From contig NZ_JBLOBF010000022.1 of assembly GCF_047785965.1 (NCBI RefSeq), positions 1-6,644 on the forward strand: a DNA stretch of 6,644 nt, given 5' to 3'. The notes under the pieces were generated by a model. The model had not been told where the DNA came from, did not search any database, and saw nothing but the letters and a program-made list of their open reading frames with translations. The translations under genes were made by a program, and so were the position numbers. The DNA comes from Caldisericum exile_A (GTDB lineage: Bacteria; Caldisericota; Caldisericia; Caldisericales; Caldisericaceae). Below are positions 1-5,090 of the stretch, one piece after another; the stretch's first letter is position 1; each line of letters opens with the position of its first letter.

Positions 1-69
1 GAGCGTAAGCGACTGAGGAATCCCCTCAGTTTCGGGGGAGTATTGGAGGGGGGGTTGTTGCCCCCTCAA
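1..69 (+). repeat. Composite hairpin repeat, unit 1 (5' end cut by window edge)
   Basis: First of a family of repeats built from two modules. Module A is an imperfect palindrome of the type CATTCCGAA...GAGGAATCTCC; module B is a GC-rich hairpin with a G-run/C-run stem. Here only the right part of A is present (1-27), and it is repeated exactly at 89-115. ACTGAGG (12-18) can pair with CCTCAGT (24-30). Module B follows, with a G-rich arm from about 43 and the C-rich arm CCCCCTC at 61-67. Positions 15-88 are matched in inverted orientation by 3792-3863 with few differences. No ORF is supported here. Confidence 0.75.
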
Positions 70-77
70 AATGGTTG

Positions 78-145
78 TCATTCCGAAGGAGCGTAAGCGA
101 CTGAGGAATCCCCTCCTTTAAGTGAAGTAGATATACTTCTCACTT
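78..145 (+). repeat. Composite hairpin repeat, unit 2
   Basis: Module A spans 78-115: it begins GTCATTCCGAA, has the inner segment GAGCGTAAGCGACT and ends GAGGAATCCCC. Module B here is an AT-richer hairpin, AAGTGAAGTA (120-129) against TACTTCTCACTT (134-145), with a two-base bulge. The order (A then a hairpin, same orientation) matches unit 4, although the B sequence is different. That suggests the paired structure is what the units share. Confidence 0.65.
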
Positions 146-160
146 GAATTCCCTGAAAAG

Positions 161-253
161 AGGAGATTTCTCATTAATCGAAGGGGTAAAAGTCCCCCCT
201 TCGAACTTTCCCAAAAGGAGGAGATTTCTCCTCACTTCGTTCGTCGAAATGAC
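161..253 (-). repeat. Composite hairpin repeat, unit 3 (reverse orientation)
   Basis: Read on the minus strand, module A (253-219) starts GTCATTTCGACGAACG and ends GAGAAATCTCC. It is followed by GGGAAAGTT and module B, a 9-bp perfect stem TCGAAGGGG (178-186) / CCCCTTCGA (196-204). A second partial A tail (GAGAAATCTCC, about 172-161) follows. Positions 204-253 match 3918-3966 in inverted orientation with about two differences. The B hairpin recurs at 6603-6628 with the same 9-bp stem. Confidence 0.75.
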
Positions 254-261
254 TCGTTGTA

Positions 262-337
262 TCATTCCGAAGTGGCGTAGCCACGAGGAATCTCCGTCGT
301 ATGGGTAAAGTTGTAGGAGGGCGGGACATTCCTACAA
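262..337 (+). repeat. Composite hairpin repeat, unit 4
   Basis: Module A is at 262-295, with an inner stem GTGGC-GTA-GCCAC and outer ATTCC/GGAAT pairing. Positions 263-295 are perfectly matched (33 of 33 bases) in inverted orientation by 3853-3885. Module B follows after GGGTAAAGTT: an 8-bp perfect stem TTGTAGGA (311-318) / TCCTACAA (330-337). The unit directly abuts the terminator of the envelope-protein gene. No gene is seen in 1-389. Confidence 0.75.
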
Positions 338-370
338 ATAAAAAATGCCCCCCGATATCTTCGGGGGGCA
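336..370 (-). terminator. Intrinsic terminator of the envelope-protein gene
   Basis: A perfect 10-bp stem, TGCCCCCCGA (346-355) with TCGGGGGGCA (361-370), encloses a 5-nt loop. On the minus strand the hairpin is followed by TTTTTTATTT (345-336), the U-tract of a factor-independent terminator. It starts 19 bases past the stop codon of the minus-strand gene ending at 390. On the plus strand no U-tract follows, so it acts leftward. Confidence 0.93.
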
Positions 371-389
371 AAGCTCAGATAAGTGAGCC

Positions 390-3300
390 TTACGGCATCG
401 TAATAGTTACCATTTGTTTAAAAGGATCCCAATCAATCTTTGCGCCAAATGCTTCTGCAATAACACGGAGAGGAACCATTGTTCTTTGACTCTCTTTGTC
501 TATGTATGGAGGAACAATTTTAAAAACGTTTCCATTGACTACTGCGGTGTCGTTTCCAATCTGGAGGCCAATTTGGTTATTGCCAAGAACAACTGTTATA
601 CCTTGTGTTAAAGGTGCAAAGTCTACTTGTGCACCAAATGCCTCTGCGATTGCACGGAGTGGTACGAAGGTTCTTCCATTATGAATTTCAGGTGCTACAT
701 CGAGGTCGACATAACGATCGTTAACTGTCATTTGTTTTAAGCCAATCCAAAGAACAATCTTTGTTCCAGTTGGTGCTGGTTTCTGATATGTAACTTTAAT
801 GGTCTTTGTTGCAACATTGCCTGCTGCATCAAAGGCTTTCACAACGATTGTGTTTGCACCTTCATTAAGTTGGACTTCTGTTGCAAATGATCCATCAGGA
901 AGAAGTGACACTTGCTTATAGTTAACTGCAACAAAAGTTACACCGACATTATCAGTTGCAGTTCCTGTAACTTCAACTGTTGCAGTATTAACTGTTGAAC
1001 CATCTGCTGGCGAAGTTACTGTTAGTGTTGGAGGAGTTGTGTCTTTCGGTGCTGGAACAATCTGGAAGGTGTAGGGTTGTAAAGCACCTACTGAAATATA
1101 TCCTTCACCTTCATACTCTGGATGCACCTTAAATGCGGCATGTCCGTTAACATCAGTATATGCAGTAAGAATTGGATAAGGTCCAGGAAGTTGAACATTA
1201 ACTGCAACTCCCTCAAGCCCTTTACCGTGTGCATCCTTGAAATCAACCGCAAACTTATTGTCTTGCTCTGTATAGAGTTTAAGGTCTTGAGGAGTCACTG
1301 TGATTGAAGGATCAGTAACCTTCAATACATCAGTGTAAATAACTGTTGCTGTTCCAGAAACTGTTGTCTTAATGCTAAGCATTGCAGGCTTGCTTCCAAC
1401 AAGAGGATTACCATAAGATGCCTTAACATCTTTAACTGACTGATCAACTACATCATAATCATCAACTGTATCATTCCACAATGAAGACACTGGTAAACCA
1501 TAGATTGAAAGGTCGGTCTTATCGGTTATCCACTGAACTGCAAGAAGATCGTTAGAGTGCGACATTACATTGCCAGTATCTGGATCAATAAGATCAAAGG
1601 TAACTGTTTCAGAGAAGTCATTAGTAATAAGTCCATCTTTGTGGACTGAGGTTATCTTAAGTGTTGGTGTTACTGCTCGGATTGTAACTGTATATAGTGT
1701 CTTTCCATCAGCTGAGGGTGCGGAGATTGTTACACCTCCTGTGATTGGTGTTGCAAAATTGAATTTGTAAGAGCCATCTCCATTATCTGCAATCTGAATT
1801 CCTGATGGAGCGCAAGTAAATGTGAGTCCTGGCACTGCTCCAGAAACCGTAACTTCTGGATAAATCTTACCAATTACAAAATGATCAACAGATGCAGTGA
1901 GATTAACTACTTTTTGTTTAACTGAAATTGCGCTATAGAACTTGCTTGTAAGAGTGGTTCCATCTTCCCCATATACTTCAATATCAATTGTTCCAACAAG
2001 ATTGAACTTCAATCCAGGGAATTTATAGACGCCACCTTCAACATTTGCGTTGTTTCTTGGACCAGTTCCAGTTGCATCAAGAACTACTGCATCCTTACCA
2101 GGTGCATAAGAAGGCGCTAACTGATACTGGGCACCACTTGGAACTGTAAACATTCCAGCAGGTCCCACAAGAACAACCTTACCGTTGTTTCTTGCCTCGC
2201 CATTTGCCATCTTGACAGTTACATCAACTTCTTGAGTGCTGTCAACAGGAATAGAAGTTTTAGGAGTGATGTCTACAATATCAGATGTGATTGTAGGATA
2301 AATATCAAATTTTTGCTCTACAACTTTTGTCTTTGTTTTAAGAGGATTTGTAGAGTTCCAAAGCTGTTTCTTTACATAGTAACCAAGTTTTCCACCTGTT
2401 TTAATCTTATAAACACTGCTTACTAATGTTACTGGTGATTCGGGAGTAGGTCCTTGAGATGCTGTATAATGAACAAACCAACCAGTAGGTAGTGTTTCAT
2501 TATATGTAAATGTAACTGGCTGATCAATGCCAAAACCATTGTTAGAACCAGGTATTACATAAAGCTGTGGATTCCAATCACCAGGTTGTAGATAGTTTAG
2601 TGTAACATAGCCAACTGCAGTTGAAGTAGAAAGTTTTATGGTTTCAGAACCAATTGTTGTATTACTAGGTTTAACTGCTAATGTGTAGAAGCCACTTCCA
2701 TTGTCAGTAACTGCTCCGAGTGTTGCACTTACACCTGCAACATGTGTAGCTGTAAGTGATAATCCTCCCTGAGGAGCTCCATTTGTATCAGTTATATAAA
2801 GCGCTACATTCTGTAAACTACAGTTTGAATAAAGAAGTGTAGGTTGAACAACTAAGTTTACTACAAGTTGTGAAGGACCAACTGTCCACTCATAGTAGTG
2901 AGCAACACCAGCATTAGGGTCGTTATTTACAAAATCTGGTGCGTAGTTATCAGAAACAAACAAAACGTATTTACCTGCATTTGGAAATGTTGCGTAGAAT
3001 GAGAAAATACCACTTGCATTAGTTGTTCCAGATGCTTCTTGTATATACTTGTTATTTGTCTCATCAAACCATGCAACAACAATTGTTACACCAGAAACTG
3101 GAGAAGAGGAAGTATCACCATAGAATACCTTTCCTGAAACAAGTACATTGGTTGAGCCAACCGTTGGTGCAGAAGCAGGAGTAATGTTTGAAATATTATA
3201 CTTGAGATATACCTTTACGTTTCCTGAAGTTCCGTAAGTTGTGTTGCCTTCTGCTACCTCATAGAGTCCTTCTTTAAGCGTTGTTGCTGATGTCCTCAAA

Positions 3301-3554
3301 ACAAAGGGTCCGCTACCAGAAACAGCGTACTGGTCAACTACACTACTAGTAGAATCAATCAAGTAAACATTTTCTGCTACATTTGTGGTTACTGTTCCTG
3401 TAATAAGTTCACCCATTGTGTAGGTAGGTTTACCTGTATCAGTTGCCGGTGCTCTTAAGGGACCAATTGATGCACTTGCAGTGGGTACTCTTGCAACAAC
3501 GACAAGAGAGAATACCATTGTTACTGCAAGTAAAATACTTAGAAATTTTTTCAT
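390..3554 (-). CDS. Secreted surface-layer-like protein with Ig-like domains and C-terminal stalk (copper amine oxidase N-terminal) domain pair
   Basis: A 1054-residue exported protein, probably part of the cell envelope or S-layer. A Sec signal peptide is clear: MKK, a hydrophobic core at about 5-20, and ASA cleavage after residue 28. The mature chain is threonine-, valine- and glycine-rich and almost cysteine-free (residues 245 and 581). It looks like serial beta-sandwich domains: about 44-118; 125-225, resembling carboxypeptidase-regulatory/Big folds; 750-833, Big_1-like; and 840-924, starting DTTPPTLTVTSPADGSTV, which resembles the Ig-like domain next to glucodextranase. Residues 931-1054 form the Cu_amine_oxidN1 or 'stalk' domain, with duplicated halves containing GRTFVPLRAIAEAFGA (960-975) and QRTMVPLRVIAEAFGA (1023-1038). 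The duplication is visible in DNA as a 189-bp offset (442 versus 631). Despite the domain name, no amine oxidase catalytic part exists. There is no LPXTG, lipobox or typical SLH domain. The start is fixed by the signal peptide and AAAGGAGG at 3567-3574. The gene has its own terminator. The middle region (330-750) I cannot assign. Confidence 0.92.
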   Translation of the reverse strand: MKKFLSILLAVTMVFSLVVVARVPTASASIGPLRAPATDTGKPTYTMGELITGTVTTNVAENVYLIDSTSSVVDQYAVSGSGPFVLRTSATTLKEGLYEVAEGNTTYGTSGNVKVYLKYNISNITPASAPTVGSTNVLVSGKVFYGDTSSSPVSGVTIVVAWFDETNNKYIQEASGTTNASGIFSFYATFPNAGKYVLFVSDNYAPDFVNNDPNAGVAHYYEWTVGPSQLVVNLVVQPTLLYSNCSLQNVALYITDTNGAPQGGLSLTATHVAGVSATLGAVTDNGSGFYTLAVKPSNTTIGSETIKLSTSTAVGYVTLNYLQPGDWNPQLYVIPGSNNGFGIDQPVTFTYNETLPTGWFVHYTASQGPTPESPVTLVSSVYKIKTGGKLGYYVKKQLWNSTNPLKTKTKVVEQKFDIYPTITSDIVDITPKTSIPVDSTQEVDVTVKMANGEARNNGKVVLVGPAGMFTVPSGAQYQLAPSYAPGKDAVVLDATGTGPRNNANVEGGVYKFPGLKFNLVGTIDIEVYGEDGTTLTSKFYSAISVKQKVVNLTASVDHFVIGKIYPEVTVSGAVPGLTFTCAPSGIQIADNGDGSYKFNFATPITGGVTISAPSADGKTLYTVTIRAVTPTLKITSVHKDGLITNDFSETVTFDLIDPDTGNVMSHSNDLLAVQWITDKTDLSIYGLPVSSLWNDTVDDYDVVDQSVKDVKASYGNPLVGSKPAMLSIKTTVSGTATVIYTDVLKVTDPSITVTPQDLKLYTEQDNKFAVDFKDAHGKGLEGVAVNVQLPGPYPILTAYTDVNGHAAFKVHPEYEGEGYISVGALQPYTFQIVPAPKDTTPPTLTVTSPADGSTVNTATVEVTGTATDNVGVTFVAVNYKQVSLLPDGSFATEVQLNEGANTIVVKAFDAAGNVATKTIKVTYQKPAPTGTKIVLWIGLKQMTVNDRYVDLDVAPEIHNGRTFVPLRAIAEAFGAQVDFAPLTQGITVVLGNNQIGLQIGNDTAVVNGNVFKIVPPYIDKESQRTMVPLRVIAEAFGAKIDWDPFKQMVTITMP

Positions 3555-3625
3555 AATAACGTCTCGCCTCCTTTCAAAGCGATAAATTTTTTAGTTTGTG
3601 TTTCTTTTCGTGGATTTTTTCCCAA
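3551..3625 (-). CDS. Candidate 24-codon leader peptide overlapping the envelope-protein start
   Basis: On the minus strand a TTG codon (3625-3623) lies 6 nt after a strong Shine-Dalgarno core, GGAGG (3636-3632). It opens a 24-residue frame beginning MGKNPRKETQ and rich in Lys. Its TGA stop (3553-3551) overlaps the ATG of the 1054-residue protein (3554-3552) as ATGA, the classic arrangement for translational coupling. The second Shine-Dalgarno (3574-3567) lies inside this frame, in the codons for Leu-Lys-Gly-Gly. The peptide resembles no family I know. It could act as a translated leader controlling or boosting synthesis of a very abundant protein. The non-ATG start and short length mean a chance frame is possible; the spacing and overlap are the support. 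Confidence 0.4.
   Translation of the reverse strand: MGKNPRKETQTKKFIALKGGETLL
3567..3574 (-). promoter_or_regulatory. Shine-Dalgarno sequence of the envelope-protein gene
   Basis: The minus strand reads AAAGGAGG, a near-perfect match to the anti-Shine-Dalgarno tail of 16S rRNA. It sits 12 nt before the ATG at 3554, somewhat longer than the usual 5-9 nt. It contrasts with the other genes in the window, which lack such a site. Confidence 0.75.
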
Positions 3626-3631
3626 CTCTCA

Positions 3632-3636
3632 CCTCC
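3632..3636 (-). promoter_or_regulatory. Upstream Shine-Dalgarno of the candidate leader peptide
   Basis: The minus strand reads GGAGGTGA (3636-3629), with 6 nt between the GGAGG core and a TTG codon. It is a second strong ribosome-binding sequence in a leader that needs only one, which is the reason to consider the leader peptide real. Confidence 0.4.
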
Positions 3637-3681
3637 ACATTTAAGTGAGTTTTTATTATTTTTAAACAACCTTTGAATCCT

Positions 3682-3755
3682 GAAAGGCTTTGCCTGTGCT
3701 AAGTGCCAATTACCTTAGCGCCAGTTTGCAAATGCCTTCCAACACCCAAAGGAAG
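3682..3755 (-). promoter_or_regulatory. Structured leader region upstream of the envelope-protein gene
   Basis: On the minus strand GGAAGGCATTTGC (3740-3728) can pair with GCAAAGCCTTTC (3693-3682) as about 12 bp with one bulged A and one G-U pair. It encloses an inner 6-bp stem, GCTAAG (3719-3714) / CTTAGC (3703-3698), with a 10-nt loop. The same GGAAG can instead pair with CTTCC just upstream (about 3755-3751), giving a mutually exclusive hairpin. The structure precedes the start codon by about 130-200 nt. It could be a regulatory or stabilising 5' UTR element, or just another repeat-type hairpin next to the cluster at 3771. I could not fit it to a known riboswitch. No convincing -35/-10 pair was found between 3637 and 3770; the AT-rich stretch at 3645-3670 is the likeliest place. 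Confidence 0.4.
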
Positions 3756-3770
3756 TAAAAACCAAACTTA

Positions 3771-3803
3771 GGAGATTCCTCAGGCTAAAGCCTTCGGAAT
3801 GAC
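3771..3803 (-). repeat. Composite hairpin repeat, unit 5 (module A, reverse)
   Basis: Read on the minus strand it starts GTCATTCCGAAGG and ends GAGGAATCTCC. Its inner stem is AGGC-TTTA-GCCT, different from the GTGGC/GCCAC stem of unit 4 but still paired. A weak module-B-like hairpin (CCTTCC...GGAAG, about 3735-3755) follows on the minus strand. Confidence 0.65.
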
Positions 3804-3887
3804 AACCATTTTGAGGGGGTAACAACCCCTCTCAATACTCCCCCGAAACTGAGGAGATTCCTCGTGGCTACGCCACTTCGGAATGAC
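3792..3887 (-). repeat. Composite hairpin repeat, unit 6 (reverse)
   Basis: Module A is at 3887-3853; 3853-3885 is the exact inverted match of 263-295. Module B is at about 3809-3836, with a TTGAGGGGG arm and a CCCCTCTCAA arm. Positions 3792-3863 are the inverted counterpart of 15-88, differing mainly by a few bases in the C/G run. GAGGA-GAT-TCCTC at 3851-3863 is also a small palindrome. Confidence 0.75.
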
Positions 3888-3895
3888 AAAAAATT

Positions 3896-3991
3896 GGCTT
3901 CGGAATGAACGCAACCAGTCATTTCGACGAACGTAGTGAGGAGAAATCTCCTCCTTTGGGAAAGTTGGAAGGGGGATGTGCCCTCTTCCAA
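3896..3991 (+). repeat. Composite hairpin repeat, unit 7 (forward) with a leading fragment
   Basis: A partial module A (GGCTTCGGAATGA, 3896-3908) precedes a full module A (3918-3951, GTCATTTCGACGAACG...GAGAAATCTCC). Then come GGGAAAGTT and module B: TTGGAAGGGGG (about 3965-3975) pairing with CCCTCTTCCAA (about 3981-3991) with a bulge. Positions 3918-3966 are the inverted match of 204-253. The B stem uses GGAAG/CTTCC where unit 3 uses CGAAG/CTTCG. Confidence 0.75.
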
Positions 3992-3995
3992 TGAT

Positions 3996-4026
3996 TGTCA
4001 TCTAGAACGAATGTGAGAGATCTCCG
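3996..4026 (+). repeat. Degenerate module A of the composite repeat, unit 8
   Basis: TGTCATCTAGAACGAATGTGAG followed within the same element by AGATCTCC keeps the ends of module A, but with substitutions. No module B follows; the sequence passes into AT-rich DNA. This is the right boundary of the second repeat cluster. Confidence 0.5.
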
Positions 4027-4093
4027 ACTTTATATTTTTAAACTGTGTGTAAAATTTGCTCATTAAAAATGCTATAAATTCTTGCCTTCTATC

Positions 4094-4234
4094 TTAACTC
4101 TCTTCAGTTTTCAAGGTGCTTCTTGCAAGTTTTTCTTGCAAGGGAAGGACAGCCTCAAAATTTTTTACAGCCTTCCATTTACTATATGCAAAAACCGTGC
4201 CAAACTGATATATGGGATTCCACATAACATCCAT
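4094..4234 (-). pseudogene. Candidate small ORF or decayed gene fragment, unknown family
   Basis: An open frame of 46 codons on the minus strand starts ATG at 4234 (alternative ATG at 4225) and ends TAA at 4096-4094. The peptide looks protein-like, with stretches such as YQFGTVFAYSKWKAV, NFEAVLPLQEKLARS and TLKTEES. After the TAA the same frame stays open for another 31 codons to a TGA at about 4000-3998, running into repeat unit 8. That continuation suggests a longer gene broken by a nonsense mutation and truncated by the repeat. There is no Shine-Dalgarno; GATAAT at 4251-4246 could be a -10. I do not recognise the family. Palindromes in the same stretch (CTTGCAAG at 4122-4129 and 4135-4142) and a Firmicutes rRNA-leader-like CTTGAAAACTGAA string offer a non-coding alternative. 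In the rest of 4027-4366 I see only AT-rich DNA and the palindromes listed separately. Confidence 0.3.
4122..4142. repeat. Paired self-complementary octamer CTTGCAAG
   Basis: CTTGCAAG, itself a perfect palindrome, occurs at 4122-4129 and 4135-4142, separated by TTTTT. The two copies can form an 8-bp hairpin with a 5-nt loop. It lies inside the candidate small ORF. No U-tract follows on the plus strand, so it is not an obvious terminator. Confidence 0.45.
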
Positions 4235-4328
4235 TAAATATCGTTATTATCTTGCATATTTAGAATTTTGGATATACTAAATATGTTTAAAAACACCTTA
4301 AAACCCTGCCGATTTTTACCGAGTTTTT

Positions 4329-4363
4329 GTGTAAAAATTACACTCTCAGTGTAAAAATTACAC
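4329..4363. promoter_or_regulatory. Two tandem 15-bp palindromes with 20-bp period (operator or terminator candidate)
   Basis: GTGTAAAAATTACAC occurs twice, at 4329-4343 and 4349-4363. Each is a 6-bp inverted repeat (GTGTAA/TTACAC) around AAA, and the copies are exactly 20 bp apart, about two helical turns. The array starts 3 nt beyond the stop of the minus-strand SLH-like gene and lies about 95-130 bp upstream of the small ORF at 4094-4234. It could bind a dimeric regulator on one face of the DNA, or form weak AT-rich hairpins at the gene's 3' end. No proper U-tract follows on the minus strand. Confidence 0.45.
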
Positions 4364-4366
4364 ACT

Positions 4367-5059
4367 CTACTGATTATTCTCGGATTGGAGAAGTCGTAAA
4401 AATTCCTTAAAAACCTCTCCCCTTGTTAGATAACCTTTCTTTGAAAGAAGCGGTGAATTTCTTTTACCGTGGATTGAAAAAATGATTCTGTATTTTTCTA
4501 TTTGAGGTATATCTTTGCCATTTTCGAATTCGCTTTCATCTAAGCCAAGCATACCATAAAGAATATTAAAGAAGTCTTCCGAAGTTATCCTTGCGTTTAT
4601 ATCGATACCTTCCGGTATTTGGAATCCATAAGTTCGGAGGACAACAACAGAATTAAACAGGTAATGCCCTGCTTTTACGCCTGGGTAAATTTCTTTGCCT
4701 GTTATTTTGTAATAACTTCTGATAAAAAAATCCTTTGCTTTATAAAAAGAGCTAACAAAAAAGTTATAAACTCTATTTACAAATCTGTCAAAATTATTTT
4801 GCTCTGCCATAAATTGGTATTCTTTAGGGATTTGATTTAGCCTTATATAGCGAGCAACAAGCACAATAAGTTCTCCTTGCTTCATAAAAAGCTCTTCATG
4901 GAGTTTACCATCTGCAAACCCTATTACATACCCCATGCTTTTAAGTTTCTCACCTGGAGTTTCAGCCAATGCAACATTGGGTAAACTTGGTAAACTTCCA
5001 AAAACAATTAAAAATAGCACAAAAATTATAATTATTTTCTTTGTAAGTAATTTTTTCAT
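4367..5059 (-). CDS. Exported protein with degenerate SLH-like repeats
   Basis: A 230-residue secreted protein of uncertain role, probably attached to or exposed at the envelope. A strong Sec signal is present: MKKLLTKK, a long Ile/Phe/Leu core (about 9-23), and ALA cleavage after residue 32. Three stretches resemble diverged S-layer-homology repeats: about 36-72 (KLKSMGYVIGFADGKL followed by GELIVLVARYI), 137-171 (LRTYGFQIPEGI... EDFFNILYGML) and 192-225 (YLTRGEVFKEFLRLLQ). The first is the most convincing: SLH repeats typically read 'G.v.GypDGtF.p...itRaE...ll.r'. The TRAE-like motif is poor in repeats 1 and 2 and reads TRGE in repeat 3. Between repeats 1 and 2 lies an aromatic, basic helical stretch (90-120). 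An in-frame TTG sits one codon earlier (5062); I prefer the ATG because TATAAT ends 7 nt before it. There is no Shine-Dalgarno. If SLH function holds, it would bind a cell-wall polymer and could partner the large surface protein encoded downstream on the same strand. Confidence 0.8.
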   Translation of the reverse strand: MKKLLTKKIIIIFVLFLIVFGSLPSLPNVALAETPGEKLKSMGYVIGFADGKLHEELFMKQGELIVLVARYIRLNQIPKEYQFMAEQNNFDRFVNRVYNFFVSSFYKAKDFFIRSYYKITGKEIYPGVKAGHYLFNSVVVLRTYGFQIPEGIDINARITSEDFFNILYGMLGLDESEFENGKDIPQIEKYRIIFSIHGKRNSPLLSKKGYLTRGEVFKEFLRLLQSENNQ

Positions 5060-5060
5060 C

Positions 5061-5077
5061 AAGTATATTATATACTT
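5061..5077. promoter_or_regulatory. 17-bp palindrome over the -10 region of the SLH-like gene
   Basis: AAGTATATTATATACTT has perfect 8-bp arms around one central base. It covers the minus-strand TATAAT (5072-5067) and ends next to the start codon. It may be an operator, or simply the two-sided symmetry of an AT-rich promoter. Confidence 0.45.
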
Positions 5078-5085
5078 TTCCTTAA
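5067..5085 (-). promoter_or_regulatory. Leaderless-type promoter of the SLH-like gene
   Basis: A consensus -10 TATAAT lies at 5072-5067 on the minus strand, with 7 nt before the ATG at 5059. Transcription would therefore begin at or within a base or two of the start codon. A weak -35 (TTAGCA, about 5096-5091) sits 18 nt upstream of the -10. No Shine-Dalgarno is placed for the ATG: the nearest AGGA is 19 nt away. Confidence 0.55.
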
Positions 5086-5090
5086 ATTTG

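Noticed and set aside
1..337. CRISPR array
   Set aside because: Copies are in both orientations, differ in sequence and spacing, overlap one another, and have no uniform spacers.
174..371. Minus-strand open frame of about 65 codons in the left repeat cluster
   Set aside because: It lies wholly over hairpin repeats and the terminator, has no ribosome site, and its peptide is just translated repeat.
2232..2426. Plus-strand frames inside the large minus-strand gene (also 414-684, 1122-1307, 1570-1770)
   Set aside because: They are shadows of a long, well-supported coding region, with no ribosome sites or family resemblance.
3682..3740. Cyclic-di-GMP-I (GEMM) riboswitch
   Set aside because: GCACAGGCAAAGCC resembles aptamer strings, but the two-helix order, the GNRA loop and its receptor could not be assembled.
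1..3991. Composite transposon or insertion sequence flanking the surface gene
   Set aside because: No transposase is encoded, no target-site duplication is visible, and the flanking repeats are shuffled multi-copy units rather than two matching ends.
3780..4001. Two overlapping minus-strand open frames of about 70 codons in the right repeat cluster
   Set aside because: Both are translations of the same palindromic repeats in different frames (FxVIPKWRSHEE-type peptides), and are open only because the repeats are GC-rich.
4094..4130. rRNA operon leader or pre-16S processing site, from the CTTGAAAACTGAA string on the minus strand
   Set aside because: No rRNA or tRNA gene is nearby, and one short match in AT-rich DNA is weak; kept only as an alternative in the small-ORF entry.
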